Source: Monoraphidium neglectum (taxonomy: Eukaryota; Chlorophyta; Chlorophyceae; Sphaeropleales; Selenastraceae). Taken from it: a stretch of 16,123 nt of DNA. A program made the translations under genes and the position numbers. The stretch covers positions 1 to 16,123 of the forward strand of contig NW_014012454.1 of NCBI RefSeq assembly GCF_000611645.1. The letters run 5' to 3'. The notes beneath the pieces are model-generated. The model saw only the letters and a program-made list of their open reading frames with translations, did not search any database and was not told the origin of the DNA. Below, one piece after another: positions 8,683 to 16,123 of the stretch. Positions within the stretch are counted from its first letter, which is position 1. Each line of letters opens with the position of its first letter.

Positions 8683-11600
8683 TCAATGCAGGGACCCCTT
8701 ACACACACGCACCGCTCGCGTCTCCACCTCAAAGCTGGGCGCAGGCTCCAGACGCACGCGTGAGAGCAGCACAGCCAGCACCACCTGCACGTACAACAAA
8801 GGGAGAACCGACAGGGCGATTTATTAGACAGGCTGGCTGCCACACCGGGCAGGTCATGCGGAGCAAAGCAGTTGGCCTGAGGGGACTGTCAACGTGTGCG
8901 CCTGCGCCCGCGCTCACACACACGCGCGCACACGCGCACACGCACACGCACACGCGCACACACACACACACGCATGCACACACATACACATACACACACA
9001 CACACAAACAGACCACATGCGCTCACGAATGCAAGCACACGCGCACGCGGGCCCACCTGAAGCTCCAGCTGAGCAAAATAGCTGCGGACCAAAGCAGGAA
9101 AGGCAGGAGCACGGGGCCCCACGCATGTCAGCAACTGTTCAGACCGTGAGTGTATACGACCTTGATGTCTGCGCTTGCCAGCCACAGCTGTCGGCGGAGG
9201 TGGACGCGAGCAAGGAGTGTGCCCTCCCCCGCCCTCAGCCACTCACCGCCCGATGCAGGAGCGAGGTCCGACCGTGAAGGGCATGAAGGCCTTGTCAGCG
9301 TGGGGCGCCAGGGTGGGGGCATTCTCGGGCAGCCAGCGCTCTGGCAGCCACTCGCGCGGGCGCGGCCAGAAATCCTCGTGGCTGCAGCCAGGTGAGGCGA
9401 GTTGGGCAGTGCGGGGGGGGGGAGGGTGGCGTTGGGGCCCAAATTTGTGATTGCTGTGGAGGGTGTGTTGCTCCGTGGCGATCAGACAATGCAGGCAAAC
9501 AGGCCCCACGAAAAATATGCTGTGAGGCGCTGCGTGTGGCATGTTGAGAAACTGTGCGTTGGACTGGGTCCACTTGCTGAGTTTTGAGAGGCCAGCAGGC
9601 AGGCGAGCATTCTAGGCAGCATGACAGGGTGTGTGCTTGCAGGTGAGGTGCTCGTTCGGTCCCGCATCACACCCCGTCCGTGTGATGTCAGGGGCACGCG
9701 CATTGAGCCCGAGCCCTCTGCAGGTGACCTCTCGATCCCGACGTGCCCTTTGCTGACACGCACCGGTGCAGGGAGTAGATGGAGGGCAGGATGTTGGTGC
9801 CGGCCGGGATGGTGTAGCCCCCGATCTCCTCATCCTGTGACATCAACAGGGTGGGGCGGCCAAGAAAAATGTGGGCTTAGCTCACTTGAGGTGCGCTGTT
9901 GGCCGCCAGTCTCTTCCTTGATCGTGAAAAATCACCACTCCCCTAGGTGGGTTGGACACCCAGTGACCAGCGTATTGACCAGCAATGGAATTCCCGACAA
10001 GGAGGCGCCGTGGAGAGGGAGGTGCTGCGGCCCGGTGCATCCCTCCCCTTGTCCGTCCCGCCACTATCGCCCTGCGGCATGCCACGGCACCAACCTTGTC
10101 CGCCACGCGCCCCGTTTCTGTCGCAGCAGGGTACCTGTCAGCGCGACGCAGTGTGAGATGCCGATTTGGGTTGTGAGAGCAGGCAAAGCAGGAGGGTGCT
10201 GCGTGACAGAAGCAAAGCTGCGGCAGGCAGGAAGGGAGGACCAGCCTGCCTCTGAAGTCAAGGGTGCAAAGCAGGGCCAAACCCATCACTGTTGAAGCTG
10301 CGAGCTGCGATGGCATAGTCGCCTGCCCGCCCTCTAGCACGGGGCCCTGCCGTGCGACAGCCCAGCCCGCCAGCTGCGCAGCCCTCACAGGCGCAGCGTC
10401 TCGTTGGCGACCCCCGTGATGAGCGGCAGCTGCCCCTGGAACACCTCTGCCGGCACGCCAGCCGGATCGCGCCCCCCAAGCACCGCCTGCGCCTCCGCGC
10501 GGCAGGCCTCCAGCAGGGTCGGGTTGCGCGAGAGCTCGTACAGGGCGAATGCCAGGGTGGTGGCCGTTGTGTCGGAGCCGGCCAGAATCATCGTCTGGCG
10601 GCGCGCCGTGTGCATGGAGGGCCCGTGCGGGCAGAGTGATGGTAGATTGTTTAGGGGGCAGGTCGGCCACAGTTGAAGAGAAGGGTCACAAAAGAGGGTT
10701 CGCCAAGTTCAATTGGGAGATTGGTTGTCCCGGCGTATGGGTGGTGCCTTGGGTCAGCATCATGGCCCCAACGCCCCTCTTGAGTTTGAACAAGTGTACG
10801 GCGCAGCAACGCAACCAGAGACATTGCGATAGCGTGCTGTGCCCTGGACCCCTGATGCGGCTTGGTTGCGTGCGTGCACCACGCGTGTCACAGCCAACAG
10901 GATTGCCAGGCAGGACCGAGCCTTCCAAACCACTGCTGGCTAGTGGCACGGCGACATACGAGCAAGCGGCGCCGCTGCCGTCACCCACGGGCCTGGGCTG
11001 CGACGCCCTCTCCGCAGCCCCGCCCCCCCATAGCCCGCACCTGCAGCTCGTCCCTCAGCTGCTTGTCTGTCATCACTGCGTTGCCGCCCTGCTGGGCCTG
11101 AAAAATAGGAGGTGTTGAAGACGGTGACATAAGAAAATATGCTGGTAGTACGGTGCCCGGGAGGCTGTGGTGAACAGGACATGCGGACGGGGCAGCGGGC
11201 CTACCACACCAGGCGCCAGGCAGGCAGGGCCAGGTGAGGTACAGCATGGGTGAGGAACAGCGCAGGCCGCGTGCGCGTCCCGCATCAGCCCCCACCTTAA
11301 TCATGAAGGACAGCAGATCTGTGTCCTCCTCTCGCACACCGTTGGCCCGCTTCTCCTGTCGGTTTGGCGTGGGTGTGGGTGGAGACAGGCAATGTCAACA
11401 AGCAGGTCGGGGCCGGGATGGGGTGTACACCAGGCCAGGCACAATGCAAGGCTCGCTTTGGGCGCTGAACAGCACAGCATGTGGAGGCACACCGACACAT
11501 AGTAGCACGATGAGTACGATCCAGCAAATCGAGGCAGCGCTTTGTGAGCAGCTTCCAGGTTTCTCGTCACTGCATAAACACAGCACGTGGCCTCACCTCG

Positions 11601-14359
11601 ACCATCTTCTTGATGACATCATCCACCATGGCCACGCCCCTATAGTAGTTCTGTGAAGGTGGGGGTGGGGGTGAAGGTGGGGGTGATGCTAGAGTGGGGG
11701 GTGCAGAGCTGCAGCTGCCTTGGTTGGGGCGAGGTGGGTTGTCCAGGACCTGCAGTGTACCCAAGGCCCGATCAGGTTCTGGGCAATGCAGGACCCAGGC
11801 AAGCGGCGCATGTTCATAAGCGCCCGGCAAGCGACACGCACTCACCTTGATGTTGGGCAGGAGCGGCTCTGGTATAGGCAGGTCGAAGACGAGCCACATG
11901 GCCGGCTCCAGGATTTCGTCGTACATCTGGCACAGGGGTGGGTGGGTGCGTGGGGAAGGGACAGCTGAGACGGGCTTGGGGACGTCACCGCAGTAACGCA
12001 TGGTTTCACCCCGGTCCATTAGGAGGACCGGGGCCGACATAGGCAACGAGGCAAGCGCAGCCCTGGCAGCACAGCAAGCGAGCAGCACCACGCCGGCGGC
12101 GCCGCTGCTCCGAGGGCGCTGCGCAGGCAGCTGGTCGCACCTTGATGATGTCAACATAGTCATCGCCTGTACGAAGGATTACGGGCGGGATACAGAGGCC
12201 GTTGAGGCGAGGAAAGGTGCAGGGTCCACGACATCACATGCAGGAGGGCTCGGCAGCATCCCAGTGACACGGGATGCGTTGGCTCACCTATGGCACCGCC
12301 CTGGACGTCACCCTGAGCCGCCCCATTCGCCGCGGCCTGCTGCCCGGCTGCCGCCTTGAGGGCCTTGAAATCAAAACCAAACCCTGGAAGTGGTGAGCAG
12401 AGAGTATGTGTTAGCGTGCATGCGTTTGTGTGCGCGCGCGTGTGCAGTGTGAGTGTGTGTGTGTGAAGTGTGAGTGTGTGTGCGTTTTTGGGGGGGTGCG
12501 CGCGCAGACGCCGTGAAATGCTCTTGTGCACGTCAGTGCATGTACAAGTTGTGGGTGCAATGTGACACCCAATGGCGATGGGCTGCCTGGATAATCATAT
12601 GCAATCACACCCCGACGCATATCACGCACCCCTCGCCCCCTGCCCCGCCCACCAGTGCGTCCAATCACGTCCAGCGTCATGCGACGGCACAAGGGCTCGA
12701 TATCTGCGCCACGGATGTGGGGTACAGGATGAGTGTCAAACCGCGCGCTGCACAGCCTCAAGGGGCGCGCTTGGAGGAGGCGCCTGGTTCCAGCGGGAGC
12801 GCTTGAAACCGTGCACTTGAGTGCCTGCTGCAAAAGACAACACGGTCAGGTGTTTTGGCAACAGCATCGCGCCGCTCTGCCTGCGAGGTGCGCCATGTCG
12901 ACGGCGACGCAGCCTGGGGCACCCACCGCAGGGCTGCCCGTCGGCGCCCTCGATCACGGCAGCCAGCTCGTTGGCGCTGCGCACGAATGCCGGTACGAAT
13001 CCCTTGACTGACGCGGACTTGAAGGCAGGCAGGAGCACCTCTTTGACGGCCTGGGGGAAGCAAGGGGCAGACGTGGAATTTGATGAAGGGGTCGAAGCTG
13101 GCTGGAAGGTACGGACAATTATCGGCCCATGTCGGCTCATGGCACACGAGCACTTGGCTACTGGGAGATGTGTGGTAGGCGCACCCCCCTGCGCTCCATC
13201 CCGCGCGTCATCCGCACGCCAGGAGCCTGCCCAAAGCCTCTGCCATCCAAAATACCCGCACCGCATGGTTGGGAAGGTCTGTGTTCGACGCAAGCCCGTT
13301 GCCCAGCCAAGCGCTGAGCCGCGACATGGAGGCCTCGGACTTTCTGAAGCGCCCCTGGTTGCGCAGCACGAGGTTCATATCTTCGGGGTGGCGGATGTAG
13401 ACTGACTTGGTGCCCAGCATCTCCATCTGGACAGGGGACGTAGTGGCGTGCATCTTCACAAGGCGGGGCGGGGGCAAGGAGCCTGACACACAGAGCTGTA
13501 TCAGACCAAGGGAGGAAGGGACAGTGGCATGTACGGGGCATCACGTCATTTCCGGTGAACTTCTAGGGCTCCACAATTTCTCCTCAACATGTATTGCTGC
13601 TGCTGCGCTAACCTCAGCCGCACCTCAAGCATGCGCACGCCTTGCTTGACCATGGCGGCATCCATATCCTTGTCTGGCGTGTTTGGCACGGCAGCAGTTG
13701 AGGGACAGCGCTGCGTGAGCGGTACAACGCACCTTGACGGCGGCAAAGCCGTGCCCTGCTGCTCCCTCGCACCCTGGTAACGCTGTAGGTACGCAAGCAG
13801 CAAAACGACTGGACTGGCGGCCAGCTGAGGCCCTGTGGGGCATGAGCGCGACTGATCCGGGGCAGGTGTTGCCCGTTGCCCCCCGCCCTCCTGCAGCTCA
13901 ATGCTACTCACACAGGGTGAAGAGGTCGACCTGGCCAAATAATCCAAGCCAAGGCATTGTGTTGGGCATCTTCGGGACCGGGGCACGGGGAGGCGGGCTT
14001 GGCTGGGTCGGCTGGGGCACGGCTGCGACGGCGCGGCACCGGCAGACGTTTGCCCTGCGGCAGTCATGGCGGCATAAACAGCAGCAGTGGGCGAGCACAT
14101 TGTGGCGTGCAGCAGGTGCAAGCGCAGGCACATGCGCCTACTTGCTGTGTGGTGGTCTCTGTTGGAGCGCGGCGTGGTGGCCGCACTCTGACTCACAAGA
14201 CTGCGGTGCGGCTGGCTCGCAGAGCGCCGTGCTGCGACCACAAACACAACGGCACTCAGGTCCGCACACGCCTGCGTTGCCGGTGTTTCGAAAGGCCCAC
14301 CTGCCATAGCCAGCGCGGGCTCGCCCCGCACGAGACTGCATGATGCTGCTGCGCTGCAT
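8683..14359 (-). CDS. Cytochrome P450, probably plastid-targeted
   Basis: A haem-thiolate monooxygenase in 19 exons: 14359-14301, 14054-13912, 13832-13773, 13673-13624, 13426-13262, 13050-12927, 12703-12653, 12383-12288, 12166-12141, 11926-11846, 11650-11597, 11355-11296, 11097-11041, 10594-10389, 10134-10095, 9834-9764, 9381-9247, 9081-9057 and 8784-8683. Introns are GT-AG and phases match, giving about 534 residues, normal for a P450 with a leader. Motifs: Pro-rich hinge PSPPPRAPVPK, MTLDVIG (209-215), I-helix AGSDTT (347-352), K-helix ETLR (407-410), PERW (461-464) and haem-binding FTVGPRSCIG with Cys 490. The C-helix WxxxR is replaced by HxxxK in HAAVKEVLLPAF (158-169). Residues 1-30 are rich in Arg, Ser and Ala with almost no acidic residues, ending RCRAVAA, like an algal plastid transit peptide. 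No long N-terminal membrane anchor is seen. Exons 3-4 are the least certain. I cannot name the CYP family or substrate. Confidence 0.9.
8915..9008 (+). repeat. CA/CG dinucleotide repeat in the last P450 intron
   Basis: About 90 bases of CACA with interspersed CG and TA steps lie between P450 exons 18 and 19 (intron 8785-9056). The minus-strand sense is TG-rich. Open frames across it translate to alternating His-Thr and are artefacts. Confidence 0.9.
12414..12487 (+). repeat. TG/CG-rich repeat in a P450 intron
   Basis: Alternating TG and CG steps, including a shorter sub-repeat GTGTGAGTGTGTGTGTG, lie just upstream on + of P450 exon 7, inside the intron 12384-12652. It resembles the repeats at 3527-3635 and 8915-9008. 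Confidence 0.8.
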
Positions 14360-14485
14360 CACCAGCGCTCAGTTGTAGTCGCACAAGAGATGGATTAAAA
14401 ACCAGATTGAAAAAGAAAGATCGCGATAGATCTGGGGGGCACGGAGCGAAGTAAATATTGAATGAACCACGCTTAGAAATGACAT

Positions 14486-14499
14486 TTAACGCGCGTTAA
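14486..14499. promoter_or_regulatory. 14-bp perfect palindrome upstream of the P450
   Basis: TTAACGCGCGTTAA is a perfect inverted repeat about 127 bases upstream of the P450 start, in an AT-rich patch. Its position suggests a protein-binding site, but no factor can be named from the sequence. Confidence 0.35.
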
Positions 14500-15878
14500 T
14501 ACGGTCGGGTAAGGCTGCGACCCTCACCAACCGTCCTGGGGCCCCACTTCACCGCTCGTCATGATGAGTTGCGCTGACCAGCGCCAGACGAGTGTGAGCA
14601 CTTCGCTCATTCACAGCGCCGATCCGGCATCATCAACACGCAATGTTCACAACTTTGGTTTGAAAACTGGGTAGCACTGCCGGTCACATGAATAAACTCT
14701 TCCAGGCAGGCGAGCAGGGCACTTGCAGCGATTGTCAACCCCTCGATTTGACCAATCCAGATTAGCAGGGTTGATCATTCCGTACACCCATGCACTCAGC
14801 GAAAAAGTCTCTGCCAATAATCAAGATGAGAACCTGTAGGCCACCCCTTTTCTTGTCTCAGAACAAGTGTGTAGACACATGTCGCTGCGCATTGTGCATC
14901 GCAACGCCCACCAACGCACTGTTTTGTGGCTGCTCATCAGATACATTTAGCATGCACACGAGTGCAGAGCTATCACTTTAGCCCACTCATATGAGGCCCC
15001 AGAACCAGCGCTTGCAAGGGTCAACCTGCGGCCGCCGATGGCGGTGCATCGTGGGCGGCAGCGCTGCATGCGGCAATAAAACCATACAGCTGGCTGGTAG
15101 AGGGCCTGTGTACTAAGCCGTGTGTGACAGACATTACAGTACCAGGAGCGCCTGCAATCTCACTTGGTCCTAAGTAGTGTCCTAATCCTCGCATTGCAGC
15201 TGCACTGCATCCTGTTGGCACATTCGAGATGGATCATGGGTGCGCATGTGGGTCCCCGCAAACCCTCGTGTGACTTTTTTTGTCATCTGCAGCGGGTTCC
15301 GTTGGCCAGACTGGGTGTCAGAGTGGGTTGTTGCTGCAGCCAGGCAGCCAGGGCACGGACCGTTGTGTCACCGTGCAGGTAAAGGCATAACAATCACACG
15401 AGTCTGTCCTGTCGCTTGCCTGATCAAAGCGCCAAGAGATCCAAAACCTCAGTAGGATCGCGACTCATCATAGGGATGTTGCGTGCACAACCACACTGAG
15501 ATGGGGCACGATAGGGGCACGAAACCTGCACGAATGGGCCTGGCCTGATCAGTCATGAGGGCAGTAGTTGTTGAGGTGTGGGGATCACGTGATGATTGTA
15601 TCAGTGCATGTTTGATCCCGAGAGATACGTCCCGGCAGCGTACCTTTACAGCCCAAGCCGCTGCATCCTCATCCGGGCAGCACGGACAGCAAGAACACAC
15701 GGAGCACACAGCCCGAGCTGCGCTTGTCAGGGCGGTCTGAGGGAGTCTTCTCTAGCTGATCCTCGAGCCTCGGCGAGCTTTCGAGCACCAAGCCAGGGCA
15801 ATCAGCAGGTGATCTACGTAGAAATCAGCTGCAAGCGGCGCTCTCAAAGCCCGCAATCACTCTAGCGTAGCCCGATTT

Positions 15879-15942
15879 GTGCGAGTCGACGGCTTGCTCC
15901 TCTGCCCGACCAACCCCTTGCCCGTCGGGCCTGTCGACGCAC
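15879..15942. repeat. Nested inverted repeat upstream of the gene at 16020
   Basis: Three arms nest: GTGC (15879-15882) with GCAC (15939-15942), GTCGAC (15885-15890) with GTCGAC (15933-15938), and GCCCGAC (15904-15910) with GTCGGGC (15924-15930). Together they could form a 17-pair interrupted stem, about 80 bases before the predicted start codon, in DNA or in the leader RNA. Confidence 0.45.
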
Positions 15943-16019
15943 GCCTGGCACACCGCAACGCAGAGGAGAGCAGCGCGTTGCCAGCAGCCCTCCGATCGCA
16001 GCAGCGCAATTCGAGCAGC

Positions 16020-16123
16020 ATGGACGCGCCGCCGGGCTTCTTCGTAAAGCGAGGCGGGCGCGACGGGTCTGGTTCCCTGAGTCAGAGCCTGCCGCCAGAC
16101 ATTGGCGCGCCGCCCCCGCCGCC
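16020..16123 (+). CDS. 5' end of an unrecognised protein-coding gene
   Basis: An ATG at 16020-16022 with A at -3 and G at +4 opens a frame that runs off the window after 34 complete codons. The N-terminus reads MDAPPGFFVKRGGRDG, then Ser-rich, then a Pro run at the edge. The frame is also open upstream to a TAG near 15816 but has no earlier ATG, so 16020 is the best start; the upstream part could instead be a spliced exon. I do not recognise the protein. It is transcribed away from the P450. Confidence 0.45.
   Translation, partial: MDAPPGFFVKRGGRDGSGSLSQSLPPDIGAPPPP

Larger units (their letters stand above)
14360..16019. other. Divergent intergenic region (promoters of P450 and of the gene at 16020)
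   Basis: The P450 starts leftward and the next gene starts rightward, so this stretch should contain both promoters and leaders. The part from about 14385 to 14500 is visibly AT-richer than the rest of the window. Small open frames exist (for example 14790-14981 on + and 15449-15709 on -) but none is recognisable. I found no RNA gene or transposon. Confidence 0.55.

Noticed and set aside
8111..8686. A 191-codon minus-strand open frame overlapping the P450 stop
   Set aside because: It is in a different frame from the P450, contains the 32-bp tandem duplication, and resembles nothing known. It fits a 3' UTR.
8652..9277. Plus-strand open frames with His-Thr repeats
   Set aside because: They are translations of the CA microsatellite in a P450 intron.
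13061..13261. Suspected missing P450 exon or pseudogene lesion
   Set aside because: Direct joining of 13262 to 13050 restores correct C-helix spacing to PAF, so no extra exon is needed.
260..14359. A carotenoid biosynthesis cluster joining CRTISO and the P450
   Set aside because: The genes are over 6 kb apart with an unrelated gene between them. They have no shared promoter, and the P450 does not show the CYP97 haem motif I remember for carotenoid hydroxylases.
1..16123. Bacterial, phage or transposon content, CRISPR arrays, tRNA or rRNA genes
   Set aside because: Genes are intron-rich with GT-AG junctions. I saw no repeat-spacer array, no transposase, integrase or reverse transcriptase motif, and no tRNA-like fold.

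Overview
This is nuclear DNA from a eukaryote, most likely a GC-rich chlorophyte green alga. Genes are split into many short exons with GT-AG introns. Introns carry long TG/CA repeats and C-rich tracts before the acceptors. The window holds the end of a plastid carotenoid isomerase gene and a P450 with a plausible plastid transit peptide. There are no bacterial-style operons, tRNAs, rRNAs, CRISPR arrays or recognisable transposons. All multi-exon models here were built by hand: exon phases were matched across introns and joined proteins compared with remembered family patterns. No alignment or transcript data were available.

Layout, left to right. (1) 260-1792, + strand: the last four exons of a prolycopene isomerase (CRTISO/CrtH type); the gene starts outside the window. 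(2) 1793-2691: convergent 3' region with no gene seen. (3) 2692-6945, - strand: a ten-exon gene whose exons join without a stop or frame break into about 604 residues. It carries a complete guanylate kinase, an acidic then Ala/Gly/Pro/Gln-rich linker, and a complete DHRS11-like short-chain dehydrogenase/reductase (SDR). This apparent fusion is the main novelty, and its SDR half has Phe where the catalytic Tyr should be. (4) 6946-8682: spacer with a probable P450 3' UTR, a 32-bp tandem duplication and the promoter of the kinase gene. (5) 8683-14359, - strand: a 19-exon cytochrome P450 of about 534 residues with all core motifs and a probable plastid transit peptide. (6) 14360-16019: divergent intergenic region with a 14-bp palindrome and a nested inverted repeat. 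(7) 16020-16123, + strand: the first 34 codons of an unrecognised gene that leaves the window.

The genes look like independent housekeeping or metabolic genes rather than a cluster: carotenoid isomerisation, GMP phosphorylation joined to an NADP-fold domain, and a P450 oxidation of unknown substrate. A carotenoid link between CRTISO and the P450 is possible, but nothing in the sequence shows it.
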